Assembly: GCA_947627615.1 (NCBI GenBank)
Contig: CANQWS010000014.1
Span: 1 to 64,000 of the forward strand
DNA length: 64,000 nt
Source of the DNA: an uncultured Muribaculaceae bacterium
GTDB taxonomy: Bacteria > Bacteroidota > Bacteroidia > Bacteroidales > Muribaculaceae
Reading direction: 5' to 3'
Below the pieces are notes generated by a model that saw nothing but the letters and a program-made list of their open reading frames with translations, was not told the DNA's origin and made no database searches. Position numbers and translations under genes: made by a program. Of the stretch, positions 47,171 to 55,680 are shown piece after piece (positions within the stretch are counted from its first letter, which is position 1; each line of letters starts with the position of its first letter).

Positions 47171-48249
47171 ATCTTGGTCTTTTTTTGATTACGTTTATGT
47201 CCGCGCCGGCCTATGGCTATGGCGGCGAAGGTGAAGAGTCCGAGGACAATGAGAAGCAGCGTCTGCGTGCCCATCACCAGATTGGCGAACGAGGTGGCTA
47301 CTTCCGTGGTCAGGCCCGGGACATCGGCCGAGAAGAGACTGATGCCGAATATCACGGCCCATTGCCAGGGTCCGATGCCTCCGTTGGAAGGTACTCCCAT
47401 TGAAAGGCTCGAGAATACGAAGCACAGGAGCACGGAGACAACTCCGTGGCGATGCACCATGTCGGCCGTTTCCGGGAATGCGAAGAATGCGAGCAGAAGC
47501 TGCAGGAAGTAGCAGCCCCAGAGGGCCACCGTCAGAAGCAGCCACAGCCCGCGCCCCGGCATGGTGCCCACAACGGCGAATCCTTTCCACAGCCCTTTGC
47601 AGAAGTTCTTTATGGCCTTCACCATGCGGTTGTTCCGGCCTTTGACGCATACGGCCCATATAGCGGCCAGGGCCAGAAGCAGCGCGGCCCAGGTCCACGG
47701 AGAGGTGAGCAGCGCCATGACCGCCTCGTAGGTCTCATGGTTCTGCCGGAGGTAATCGGTGAGCTGCGGACCGGCAAGCACAAATGCCAGCAGCGTGATG
47801 AGCGCCACCGTGACAGTATCGGCGAGACGGTCGGCCACCATGGAGCCGAAAACCTTGTCGAACGGAGCGTTCTGGCGCTGGGATATATAGCCGGTGCGCC
47901 AGAGTTCGCCGAGTCTCGGAAACACAAGGTTGACGGCGTAGGTGCCGAAGATACTGAGCACCACCGGCCAGAGTCCTATGGTTATGCCTATGGCCTGAAG
48001 CTGAATGCGCCAGCGCATGGCTCTTATGACGTGTGACAGCACACTGAGTCCGAGCGTCATCCATATCCATTCCCAGCGGCATTTGTCACGTATCAGTTCC
48101 ATCATGGAGCCGAAGTCCTGTCTGGCGAACAGAGTCCAGCAGAGTCCCACCGTGATGATGAGCGGGACTCCGTAGTGGAACGCTTTCCTGAGCCACGAAT
48201 TTTTGGCTTTTTTTGCCGTCGCCGGGCTTTTCTGAGGGGTTTCAGGCAT
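47164..48249 (-). CDS. Lysylphosphatidylglycerol synthase-like flippase-domain protein (UPF0104)
   Basis: 361 residues with about eight hydrophobic spans, no soluble synthetase domain. The motif NLVFPRLGELWRTGYISQRQNAPFDKVFGSMVADRLAD (near residues 110-147) and PSNGGIGPWQWAV near 290 are family hallmarks. Such proteins are thought to move lipids or polyprenyl-linked sugars across the membrane. It is first in an operon with the single-span protein and the TSCPD protein. Confidence 0.9.
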   Translation of the reverse strand: MPETPQKSPATAKKAKNSWLRKAFHYGVPLIITVGLCWTLFARQDFGSMMELIRDKCRWEWIWMTLGLSVLSHVIRAMRWRIQLQAIGITIGLWPVVLSIFGTYAVNLVFPRLGELWRTGYISQRQNAPFDKVFGSMVADRLADTVTVALITLLAFVLAGPQLTDYLRQNHETYEAVMALLTSPWTWAALLLALAAIWAVCVKGRNNRMVKAIKNFCKGLWKGFAVVGTMPGRGLWLLLTVALWGCYFLQLLLAFFAFPETADMVHRHGVVSVLLCFVFSSLSMGVPSNGGIGPWQWAVIFGISLFSADVPGLTTEVATSFANLVMGTQTLLLIVLGLFTFAAIAIGRRGHKRNQKKTKIC

Positions 48250-48281
48250 GGGTTATGAGTGGATTTCGAGATGATTCATCG

Positions 48282-48289
48282 CAAAGATA
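48282..48289 (-). promoter_or_regulatory. -7 box of the flippase-like operon
   Basis: TATCTTTG on the minus strand, 32 bases upstream of the ATG at 48249, matches TAnnTTTG. No -33 element was found. Confidence 0.6.
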
Positions 48290-48310
48290 ACAATTAAACC
48301 TGAATTATGG

Positions 48311-49516
48311 TTAATCGTGGGGATAGTTTCTGGCCAGACCGCCCTCGCCGGTTTCGCGATAGATTGAGGGCAGGTCATGTCCGGTCTGTTTCATTACCTC
48401 CACAACGCGGTCAAACGACACCCGGTGGTCGCCGTCGGTGAACGCGGCATAGAGATTCGAGTCAAGGGCGCGGGCCGCCGCATAGGCGTTGCGCTCGATG
48501 CACGGAATCTGGACAAGTCCGCAGACGGGGTCGCACGTCATTCCCAGATGGTGCTCGAGTCCCATTTCCGCGGCATATTCAATCTGGGCCGGACTGCCCC
48601 CGAAGAGCTGATTCGAAGCCGCGGCCGCCATTGCGCATGCCACGCCTACCTCGCCCTGACATCCCACCTCGGCCCCTGAGACCGAGGCGTTTTCCTTGAC
48701 AATGTTGCCGATAAGACCGGCTGTGGCGAGCGCGCGATATATTCGCGCATCGGAAAAATCACGGCTTTTCTGGAGATGATAGAGCACGGCCGGCACCACT
48801 CCGCAGGAGCCGCACGTGGGCGCCGTTACGATGACTCCGCCGGAGGCGTTTTCCTCCGACACGGCAAGGGCGTAAGCGAAAACAAGGCCGCGTGACTGAA
48901 GATTGGATTTATAGCCGGTGGCGCGGACAAAATAGGAGTTGGCCCTGCGGCGCAGATGCAGCGGTCCGGGCAGCACGCCCTCGCTGTCAAGTCCGCGTTC
49001 CACGGCCTGACGCATGGTCTGCCACACTTCGGCAAGGTAATCCCAGATGCCGGGGCCCTCACACATCTCCACGTATTCCCAGTAGGTGCGGCCCGTGTCA
49101 CGGCACCATTTGAGAATCTCGCTCATGTGGGTCATGGGGTAGATCTCGTCGCCTATGTCGTTGCGGGCGCCGTCCTCGGCAAGGGCGCCTCCGCCCACGC
49201 TGTAGACGGTCCATTCGTCAATCGTAGCCCCGTTGCCGTCCAGTGCCTCGAATTTCATCCCGTTGGGGTGGAAGGGGAGGACCAGCTGCGGTTTCCAGAT
49301 TATTTCAAAGGGCGCGTGAGGCTCTATGACATCTTTTATGGCCACGTCGGTCATGTGGCCCTTGCCGGTGGCGGCAAGGCTGCCGTAGAGAGTGACACGG
49401 TAGGACGCGGCGTCATGTCCGCGTTCAAGAAACAGGCCGGCCGCCCGGCGCGGGGCCATGGTGTGACTGCTTGACGGCCCGGTTCCTATACGGTATATTT
49501 CTCTTATACTTTTCAT
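48311..49516 (-). CDS. sdaA: L-serine ammonia-lyase (iron-sulfur L-serine dehydratase)
   Basis: 401 residues, single-chain form with beta then alpha regions. It turns serine into pyruvate and ammonia. The N-terminal substrate loop is RIGTGPSSSHTMAPRRA (near residue 11). Cluster cysteines are visible in APTCGSCGVVPAVLY near 230, CDPVCGLVQIPC near 335 and the family context around it. The fused arrangement is usual in Bacteroidota. It is last in an operon in which all four genes overlap by 4 bases. Confidence 0.96.
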   Translation of the reverse strand: MKSIREIYRIGTGPSSSHTMAPRRAAGLFLERGHDAASYRVTLYGSLAATGKGHMTDVAIKDVIEPHAPFEIIWKPQLVLPFHPNGMKFEALDGNGATIDEWTVYSVGGGALAEDGARNDIGDEIYPMTHMSEILKWCRDTGRTYWEYVEMCEGPGIWDYLAEVWQTMRQAVERGLDSEGVLPGPLHLRRRANSYFVRATGYKSNLQSRGLVFAYALAVSEENASGGVIVTAPTCGSCGVVPAVLYHLQKSRDFSDARIYRALATAGLIGNIVKENASVSGAEVGCQGEVGVACAMAAAASNQLFGGSPAQIEYAAEMGLEHHLGMTCDPVCGLVQIPCIERNAYAAARALDSNLYAAFTDGDHRVSFDRVVEVMKQTGHDLPSIYRETGEGGLARNYPHD

Positions 49517-50427
49517 ATTGTTATGGTTTCTTCGCGCTCGTGGAGTCGGCGCTTAAGCATATCGGTAAACTGGTAGTTCTTCAGTCCCCAGCGGGGTGAG
49601 ATGAGCAGATTGTCTGGTGATTGCGAGACGAACCGCTCTATGGCTATGTCGGGCCGCAGACGGTCTATGATGTCGCAGCACAGGTCAAGATACCGGTCGA
49701 CGCTCCATTGCGGAACCGTTATCTCGCCCCGTTCGGCCTGCAGGGCCATGCGGGTGCCGCGGATGAGCTGCAGCTGATGGCATTTTATAATGTCGACAGG
49801 CAGCAGATTGACGGCATCGATTGTGGCGAGGATGTCTTCGCGGTCCTCACCGGGCAGCCCCATGATCAGATGCAACCCCACGGGAATCCCCGCGTCATGA
49901 GTCCGGATGACGGCATTGGCGGTATCGGCCCATGTGTGGCAGCGGTTCACGGCCGCGAGCGTGCGGTCATGGGCCGATTCGGCACCGTATTCCACCATGA
50001 CAAAGTGATTCCTGCGTAACCCGGCGAGTTCCTGCAGCAGGTCGTCGGGCATGCAGTCGGGGCGGGTGCCTATGATGAGGCCTTCGATTCCGTCGACCGA
50101 GAGAGCCTCGTGAAAAAGGTCCATCAGGTGCGGGGTGGAGGCGTTGGTGGCGGTGTAGCTCTGAAAATATGCGAGATAGCGCATCTCGGGATATTTGCGG
50201 GCAAAGAACTTTTTCCCGGCCTCGAGCTGCTGTGTCACCGGAGCGGGCGTTGACGAGAATCCCGGCGAAAATGACTGATTGTTGCAGTAGGTGCATCCGC
50301 CCAGACCCTTCTTGCCGTCGCGGTTCGGGCATGAAAGGCCGGCGTTGACCGTCAGTTTCTGGATTTTTCCATGCAGATGGCGGCTGATGAATGAAGCGAA
50401 ATCGTCATGAGAGCCGAGCCTGTTCAT
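49513..50427 (-). CDS. Radical SAM protein, TIGR01212/YhcC family
   Basis: 304 residues. The cluster-binding motif is near residues 29-49: CPNRDGKKGLGGCTYCNN, where the Cys spacing fits the elongated CX11-12CxxC of the YhcC family rather than the common CxxxCxxC. HLIMGLPGEDREDILATIDAV near residue 180 is typical. The family has no proven reaction. It overlaps aroC (upstream) and sdaA (downstream) by 4 bases each. Confidence 0.9.
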   Translation of the reverse strand: MNRLGSHDDFASFISRHLHGKIQKLTVNAGLSCPNRDGKKGLGGCTYCNNQSFSPGFSSTPAPVTQQLEAGKKFFARKYPEMRYLAYFQSYTATNASTPHLMDLFHEALSVDGIEGLIIGTRPDCMPDDLLQELAGLRRNHFVMVEYGAESAHDRTLAAVNRCHTWADTANAVIRTHDAGIPVGLHLIMGLPGEDREDILATIDAVNLLPVDIIKCHQLQLIRGTRMALQAERGEITVPQWSVDRYLDLCCDIIDRLRPDIAIERFVSQSPDNLLISPRWGLKNYQFTDMLKRRLHEREETITI

Positions 50428-51500
50428 AGCCGGGTGGTTTTGTCAATCAGGAGAGCGTCGAGAATCACCATGGCGGCCATGGCTTCAACCACGGGGACCG
50501 CCCTGGGCAGAACGCAGGCGTCATGGCGGCCGCGTGCATGCAGAGTGGTCGGCTCGCCACGATCGGTCACGGTCCGGACATCGCGCAGCAGGGTGGCGAC
50601 CGGCTTGAAGGCCACACGGAAATATATGTCGCTGCCGTTTGAGATGCCTCCCTGGATTCCGCCTGAATTATTGGTTGCGGTAACCACGGCACCGGCGGAG
50701 TCAACGGTAAACTCGTCAATCATCTCGCTGCCGCGCCGGCAGCATCCACTGAATCCGAGGCCGTAGTCAAAGCCTTTCACGGCGGGAATGGAGAACATGG
50801 CCGCCGCCAGACGGCTCTGCAGCTTGTCGAATATCGGTTCGCCGAGTCCGGCGGGGAGTCCGGTTATCACTCCGGTCACTATGCCTCCCACGGTGTCACC
50901 TTCGGATTTGACCTGCCTGATGAGGCCGGCCATCATTTCCGCTGTCGCCGGGTCAGGGCATCGCACGTCGTTGGTATATGTCAGTCCGAGGTCGAGTCCG
51001 GTGTAGGGGACCGGCACCTCTATGTCGCCCACTCTCGAAGTGTAGGCCTGCACACTGATTCCTCTGGTTTCAAGCGCCTGAGCCGCAAACGCCCCGCCAA
51101 GCACTCTGGCCGCGGTCTCGCGGGCCGAGGCGCGTCCGCCTCCGCGATGGTCGCGCAGGCCGTATTTCGACGTGTAGGTGAAATCGGCATGGGAGGGACG
51201 GAACTTGTGGCGCATCTCTTCATAATCGGATGAATGCTGGTTGGTGTTCGGGATTATGAAGCCGATGGGCGTGCCTGTGGTCACCCCGTCCAGCACGCCT
51301 GACAGGATTTCAACGCGGTCGGTCTCGTTGCGTTGGGTCACCAGAGCCGACTGCCCCGGCCGGCGGAGGTCAAGACGTTTCTGGATGCGGTCCATGTCAA
51401 TGGCTGTTCCGGCGGGCATGCCGTCGATAACGCCTCCCAGCGCAGGGCCGTGGGATTCGCCGAAAGTTGTCAGGCGGAATATCTGGCCGAATGTGTTCAT
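50424..51500 (-). CDS. aroC: Chorismate synthase
   Basis: 358 residues. The last step of the shikimate pathway, needs reduced flavin. Signatures: GESHGPALGGVIDGMPAG near residue 13, HADFTYTSKYGLRDHRGGGRASARETA near 107 (His and Arg residues in the active site) and RHDACVLPRAVPVVEAMAAMV near 325. Length is normal. It overlaps ybaK and the radical SAM gene by 4 bases each; aroB is 15 kb away on the same strand. Confidence 0.98.
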   Translation of the reverse strand: MNTFGQIFRLTTFGESHGPALGGVIDGMPAGTAIDMDRIQKRLDLRRPGQSALVTQRNETDRVEILSGVLDGVTTGTPIGFIIPNTNQHSSDYEEMRHKFRPSHADFTYTSKYGLRDHRGGGRASARETAARVLGGAFAAQALETRGISVQAYTSRVGDIEVPVPYTGLDLGLTYTNDVRCPDPATAEMMAGLIRQVKSEGDTVGGIVTGVITGLPAGLGEPIFDKLQSRLAAAMFSIPAVKGFDYGLGFSGCCRRGSEMIDEFTVDSAGAVVTATNNSGGIQGGISNGSDIYFRVAFKPVATLLRDVRTVTDRGEPTTLHARGRHDACVLPRAVPVVEAMAAMVILDALLIDKTTRL

Positions 51501-51988
51501 GATTCGTCGGTGGCTATGTCTGAAACGGATGCTCCCGTGTAGGAAATCAGTTCCAGAGGGTTGATTTCAAGCTGAAGCCCGCGGACTCCGGCGCTGACAT
51601 ATATGCGGTCGAAATCCGTGGCTGTGGAGTGGAAGAAGGTGGGAAACGGCTTCTTCATCCCTATGGGCGAGCATCCGCCGCGGATGTAGCCGGTGAGCGG
51701 AAGCAGTTCTTTCATCGGAATCAGGTCGGCCTTCTTGTCGCCGGCCGCGCGGGCCGCTTTTTTCAGGTCAACCTCGCAGTTGCCCGGAATGACACACACG
51801 AAGTGGCCCGTACGTTCGCCCCGCAGCACGAGGGTCTTGAACACGCGGCGTATGTCTTCGCCGAGCGATTCAGCCACATGCGAGGCCGCGAGGTTGTTCT
51901 CGTCCACCTCGTAAGGAATGAGCCTGTAACTGATTCCGGCCTTGTCAAGCAGCCGGGCGGCATTGGTTTTCTGTATCTTAGCCTTCAT
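51497..51988 (-). CDS. ybaK: Cys-tRNA(Pro)/Cys-tRNA(Cys) deacylase YbaK
   Basis: 163 residues, a single YbaK/EbsC domain that removes misacylated Cys from tRNA-Pro. The conserved Lys region is RVFKTLVLRGERTGHFVCVIPGNCEVDLK near 50-78, and GYIRGGCSPIGMKKPFPTFF near 105 contains the substrate loop. It is first in the four-gene operon that includes aroC, and is preceded by a consensus -7 box. Confidence 0.94.
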   Translation of the reverse strand: MKAKIQKTNAARLLDKAGISYRLIPYEVDENNLAASHVAESLGEDIRRVFKTLVLRGERTGHFVCVIPGNCEVDLKKAARAAGDKKADLIPMKELLPLTGYIRGGCSPIGMKKPFPTFFHSTATDFDRIYVSAGVRGLQLEINPLELISYTGASVSDIATDES

Positions 51989-52016
51989 ACGGTATGAAAG
52001 TTTAGGGATTGGAATG

Positions 52017-52024
52017 CAAATATA
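52017..52024 (-). promoter_or_regulatory. -7 box of the ybaK-aroC operon
   Basis: TATATTTG on the minus strand, 28 bases before the ATG at 51988, matches TAnnTTTG exactly. Confidence 0.65.
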
Positions 52025-52151
52025 GCTTGTTTTGACGGAACAATTGTCAACACGGTTGTGTTTTTAGAATTGAAATCTCTCCGACATCCGTTATTCAAGT
52101 CAAGACTATTTATTTCAATATTATTTACGCTATTTATAAATTGGAACTGTT

Positions 52152-52670
52152 ATGAAAAAAATTCTCATTGCTCTTGTAGCCATGCTGGGCTTTTTCGCCA
52201 CATCTAACGCTCAGAAAGCCAACTTCACCTTCGGTTACGGCGGTTACACTCTAATGGATGCCTGTGATTACCATGATGATCTGGGCAAAGTCAACACAGC
52301 CTGGGGAGCCCTCAACGTCGGCGTTAACTTCAAGGTGGCTCCCAATTTCTGGATCGGACCGTCCTACACATTCTCCAGCAGTTCGTTCAAGCACAGCGAT
52401 GTCAATCTCTACTACCACGTGATCATGCTTAACGGCCGCTATGACTACTATCGCAACCGCATTGTTACCCTCTACGCCCATGTAGGACTCGGTGCCGACA
52501 TCACCCACATCGCTCCCAAGGACCATGACGCCATCAACAAGGGCTATTTCGCATACCATATCGCCCCGTTAGGAGCCGACGTTCCCCTGAGCCGCTCTTT
52601 CACGCTTTTCGGTGAACTCGGTTTCGGAGCCCAGGGTCTTCTCCAGGTAGGCGGACGAATCAATTTCTGA
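52152..52670 (+). CDS. Small outer-membrane beta-barrel protein
   Basis: 172 residues, signal peptide of about 20 residues ending SNAQ. Eight alternating strands (for example FTFGYGGYTLMDA, GALNVGVNFKVAPNFWIGPSYTF, YHVIMLNGRYDYY) and a last strand ending LLQVGGRINF. The final Phe is typical of outer-membrane barrels. This OmpW/OmpX-like size is common in the phylum. Upstream TAAATTGG at 52137-52144 is a near -7 box. Substrate unknown. Confidence 0.82.
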   Translation: MKKILIALVAMLGFFATSNAQKANFTFGYGGYTLMDACDYHDDLGKVNTAWGALNVGVNFKVAPNFWIGPSYTFSSSSFKHSDVNLYYHVIMLNGRYDYYRNRIVTLYAHVGLGADITHIAPKDHDAINKGYFAYHIAPLGADVPLSRSFTLFGELGFGAQGLLQVGGRINF

Positions 52671-52697
52671 TCAACCGACTGACACTCTCTCACTGCC

Positions 52698-52934
52698 ATG
52701 ACCGACCGACTGTCATACGAAGAAAAAAAGGAATTGCCTGATAGTGTTTTCGGACTGCCTGAAAGAAGGGAATATCCCATGCCTGACGCGGCTCATGTAC
52801 GCGCGGCCGAAGCATATTTCCGCTATTGTCCCGAGGACCTCAAACCCCGTCTCGCAAGGGCCATACTCGAACGCGCCCGTGAATTCGGCGTGGATGTTGA
52901 AAGTCCTGTGGTGAAATCCTACGCGGACCGGTAA
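52698..52934 (+). CDS. 78-residue protein resembling DUF6582
   Basis: 78 residues, soluble, charged. The motif LPDSVFGLPERREYPMPDAAHVRAAEAYF (positions about 13-41) and the following PEDLKPRLARAILERAREFGVD closely follow the pattern of DUF6582-like short proteins, which I know mainly from phage-derived proteins and often as a tail segment. Here it stands free, 27 bases after the barrel gene and followed by a hairpin. No phage genes lie nearby. The function is unknown. Confidence 0.75.
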   Translation: MTDRLSYEEKKELPDSVFGLPERREYPMPDAAHVRAAEAYFRYCPEDLKPRLARAILERAREFGVDVESPVVKSYADR

Positions 52935-52971
52935 TCTTGGAATCTTACTCAGATCCCTCTCCATATATCAG

Positions 52972-52997
52972 AAGGCGTGCCCCCACCGGCGCGCCTT
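52972..52997 (+). terminator. Hairpin terminator after the 78-residue protein gene
   Basis: AAGGCGTGCC (52972-52981) pairs with GGCGCGCCTT (52988-52997) over 10 bp with one T-G pair and a 6-base loop. The wobble pair works only on the plus strand; a T tract is missing. Confidence 0.55.
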
Positions 52998-53016
52998 CGA
53001 TCCGTTTGCAGGTGTG

Positions 53017-53056
53017 TATAAGAAAAGAGCCTCATCAGCGGGTGATGAAGCTCTTT
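53017..53056 (-). terminator. Rho-independent terminator of the fumarase gene
   Basis: On the minus strand AAAGAGCTTCATCA and TGATGAGGCTCTTT pair over 14 bp (one T-G pair) with a 5-base loop, followed by TCTTAT. It lies about 23 bases past the fumarase stop codon. Confidence 0.85.
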
Positions 53057-53078
53057 GTCAGTGACTGTGATGTCAGTC

Positions 53079-54728
53079 TTATTTCTTGAGGCCGCAGCCT
53101 GAGCAGCGCTCGGAGATTTCGGTGAAGAAATCGTTGCCCTTGTCATCGACGAGGATGAATGCGGGGAAATCCTCCACCTCTATCTTCCAGATGGCTTCCA
53201 TGCCGAGTTCGGGATATTCGAGCAGTTCAACTTTCTTGATGCTGTTCTGGGCCAGAACGGCGGCGGGACCGCCGATGGAGCCGAGATAGAAGCCTCCGTG
53301 CTTGTGGCATGCGTCGGTAACCTGCTTGCTGCGGTTGCCCTTGGCTATCATTACCATGGAGCCTCCGGCGGCCTGGAACTGATCGACGTAGGGGTCCATG
53401 CGGCCTGCGGTTGTGGGACCGAAGGAGCCTGAGGCCATGCCTTTGGGCGTTTTGGCCGGTCCGGCATAGTAGATTGGGTGGTCCTTCAGATACTGGGGCA
53501 TGGGTTCGCCGCGGTCAAGGCGCTCTTTGATCTTGGCGTGGGCAATGTCACGGCCTACGATAATGGTTCCGTTGAGCGACAGACGTGTCGATACCGGATA
53601 TTTGGTCAGCTCTGCGAGGATTTCGGGCATGGGACGGTTGAGGTCAATCTTAACCACATCGCCCTCTTTCTCGTTGCGCATTTCCTCGGGGATGAGTTCG
53701 GCGGGGTTGGCGTCGAGTTTCTCGATCCAGAGACCTTCGCGGTTGATCTTGGCCTTTACATTGCGGTCGGCCGAGCAGCTTACGCCGAGACCTACGGGAC
53801 ATGAGGCACCGTGACGCGGCAGACGGATCACGCGGATGTCATGAGCGAAATATTTTCCGCCGAACTGTGCGCCGAGACCAATGTTGCGTGTGGCTTCAAG
53901 GAGTTCCTTCTCCAGTTCATGGTCGCGGAACGCGTGGCCGTATTCGTTGCCCTCGGCGGGGAGGTTGTCGTAGTATTTCACCGAAGCCTTCTTTACAGTG
54001 GCGAGGTTCATCTCGGCCGAAGTACCGCCTATGACAATGGCAATGTGATAAGGAGGACATGCGGCGGTGCCGAGGGTTTTCATCTTCTCCACGAGGAAGG
54101 GCACCAGAGTCTTGGGATTGATGAGCGCCTTGGTCTCCTGATAGAGGTAGGTCTTGTTGGCTGAACCGCCACCCTTGGCCACGAACAGGAATTTGTATTC
54201 GTCGCCGTCAACGGCATAGAGATCGATCTGTGCGGGGAGGTTGCATCCGGTGTTGACCTCGTCATACATGTTCAGCGGCGCGTTCTGCGAGTAGCGCAGG
54301 TTGTTTTCGGTATAGGTGTCATAGACGCCTTTTGAAATCTTTTCCTCGTCATGACCGCCGGTCCACACGTTCTGGCCTTTTTTGCCTATGACTATGGCTG
54401 TGCCCGTATCCTGACAGAAGGGGAGCTGGCCCTTGGAGGCCACATCGGCGTTGCGGAGCATAGTGAGGGCCACGAACTTGTCATTGGCGCTCGCTTCGGG
54501 ATCATGGAGTATCTTGGCCACCATCTCGTTGTGCTCGCGGCGGAGCATGAACGCATTGTCATGTGTGGCCTGACGGGTCAGTACTGTCAGAGCCTCCGGG
54601 TCAACCACAAGCATCTCGCGGTCGCCCCATTTCTCTACTTTCACGTAATCGGAAGTCAGCAGGTAGTATTCCGTGGTGTCAGGTGACATAGGGAACATTT
54701 CCTGATAATGGAAAGGTTTTGTTGCCAT
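53079..54728 (-). CDS. fumA: Class I (iron-sulfur) fumarate hydratase
   Basis: 549 residues. Interconverts fumarate and malate with an oxygen-sensitive 4Fe-4S cluster. Cluster ligands are in [17 protein letters not shown] near residue 103, TGCNLPAQ and near [10 protein letters not shown], and the C-terminus CSGCGLKK is typical of the Bacteroidota form. Signatures [17 protein letters not shown] and [17 protein letters not shown] are visible. It works in the reductive branch to succinate. A consensus promoter and a strong terminator show a single-gene unit. Confidence 0.97.
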   Translation of the reverse strand: MATKPFHYQEMFPMSPDTTEYYLLTSDYVKVEKWGDREMLVVDPEALTVLTRQATHDNAFMLRREHNEMVAKILHDPEASANDKFVALTMLRNADVASKGQLPFCQDTGTAIVIGKKGQNVWTGGHDEEKISKGVYDTYTENNLRYSQNAPLNMYDEVNTGCNLPAQIDLYAVDGDEYKFLFVAKGGGSANKTYLYQETKALINPKTLVPFLVEKMKTLGTAACPPYHIAIVIGGTSAEMNLATVKKASVKYYDNLPAEGNEYGHAFRDHELEKELLEATRNIGLGAQFGGKYFAHDIRVIRLPRHGASCPVGLGVSCSADRNVKAKINREGLWIEKLDANPAELIPEEMRNEKEGDVVKIDLNRPMPEILAELTKYPVSTRLSLNGTIIVGRDIAHAKIKERLDRGEPMPQYLKDHPIYYAGPAKTPKGMASGSFGPTTAGRMDPYVDQFQAAGGSMVMIAKGNRSKQVTDACHKHGGFYLGSIGGPAAVLAQNSIKKVELLEYPELGMEAIWKIEVEDFPAFILVDDKGNDFFTEISERCSGCGLKK

Positions 54729-54768
54729 GGACTTTTATTGATTTTTTGGTTAGTTTTTTCTGTTTCTG

Positions 54769-54798
54769 CAAATTTAGCAATATTCGCAGAATCTCAAA
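54769..54798 (-). promoter_or_regulatory. Promoter of the fumarase gene
   Basis: TTTG (54798-54795), an 18-base spacer and TAAATTTG (54776-54769) on the minus strand match both consensus elements. Confidence 0.8.
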
Positions 54799-54850
54799 AG
54801 CAAATAACCAAAGGGTTTCAAAAAAGTGACAAAAAGAGATAAAAGATCAG

Positions 54851-54885
54851 GGACACGGCCCTCCCTCCGGAGCTGTCCGTGTACC
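54851..54885. other. Hairpin in the divergent region between fumarase and the lipoprotein gene
   Basis: ACACGG (54853-54858) and CCGTGT (54877-54882) pair with GG/CC just outside, around an 18-base GC-rich loop. It lies between two divergent promoters and could be an operator or a remnant terminator. Function unknown. Confidence 0.3.
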
Positions 54886-54959
54886 ATGAACTATGTTCTG
54901 CCTTCAAGCAGAGTGATTGTGTGTATTTATCGGATAAAACTTTTTTTAACGTTCGGGTG

Positions 54960-54989
54960 TTGTAATTCGTAAAAACGATAATATTTTTG
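54960..54989 (+). promoter_or_regulatory. Promoter of the lipoprotein gene at 55003
   Basis: TTG (54960-54962), a 19-base spacer and TATTTTTG (54982-54989) fit the consensus; the -7 box ends 13 bases before the ATG. Confidence 0.75.
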
Positions 54990-55002
54990 AACAGATACTG
55001 AT

Positions 55003-55620
55003 ATGAAAAAGATTTTAATTGGTGTCATAGCCGTTGCAGCGATGGCCTTGACGGGATGCGACGAGGCCAAGCGTCTGGCCGGTGAAGTGAACGGAACATG
55101 GGGTTCGACGCCTCAGATGCTTGTCAATGACGCGGGTTCGCAGGCCACTATCGTGGAGACAATTACTTTCGCGCAGGATCCGGACTCGGCCGGCGGCGAG
55201 GTGATAATCACGGGTCTGGTGTCGAGCACCGGCTCCATGACGGGTACCGATGCCGTGATGCAGCCATTTGAACTGGCTGCTTCGGCCAGTTCTACGGTCA
55301 AAGGACGCTGGACGGCTGTTGACGATGACGAGATCATGATGAATCTCGATGTCCAGAAGATGACGGTCGACGTGGACCCGAGTGCTCTGGTCATTTCCGG
55401 CAATGTGCTGACGGGCAACACGGAGTCAAATCCCGAGGCGTTGCGTCCGCAGATGGCGGCTCTGGTCAAGGGAGCCCTTACCCGGCAGCTGACAGCGCGT
55501 TACACCGCCATGCACCATCTCGACGACGTCAAGGTCAAGGACAAAGGAACGGTTCTGAAATTCGAGGTCGGCAAGACCGATTACGTATACAGCAACCAGT
55601 CTCCGCAGGCTGCAAAATAG
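55003..55620 (+). CDS. Lipoprotein of unknown function
   Basis: 205 residues. Lipoprotein signal with lipobox LTGC (Cys near residue 19), then a serine- and threonine-rich domain of about 185 residues: NGTWGSTPQMLV, TIVETITFAQDPDSAGGEVIITG, VKGRWTAVDDDEIMMNLD. The GTW near the start and the order of short strands suggest a lipocalin-like beta-barrel, but this is only an impression. A short basic segment LTRQLTARYTAMHH precedes a KVKDKGTVLKFEVGKTD strand. It has its own consensus promoter and no operon partners. Confidence 0.78.
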   Translation: MKKILIGVIAVAAMALTGCDEAKRLAGEVNGTWGSTPQMLVNDAGSQATIVETITFAQDPDSAGGEVIITGLVSSTGSMTGTDAVMQPFELAASASSTVKGRWTAVDDDEIMMNLDVQKMTVDVDPSALVISGNVLTGNTESNPEALRPQMAALVKGALTRQLTARYTAMHHLDDVKVKDKGTVLKFEVGKTDYVYSNQSPQAAK

Positions 55621-55680
55621 GCTGCCGTTGATACGCGGCCGTGAATTCTCCGCGGCTTTCCTGAGGTTGTTCTCCTGTTT

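Noticed and set aside
47446..48036. Plus-strand open frame of 196 codons
   Set aside because: It lies antisense to the flippase-like gene, and its composition (His, Gln and Arg rich) is that of a shadow frame.
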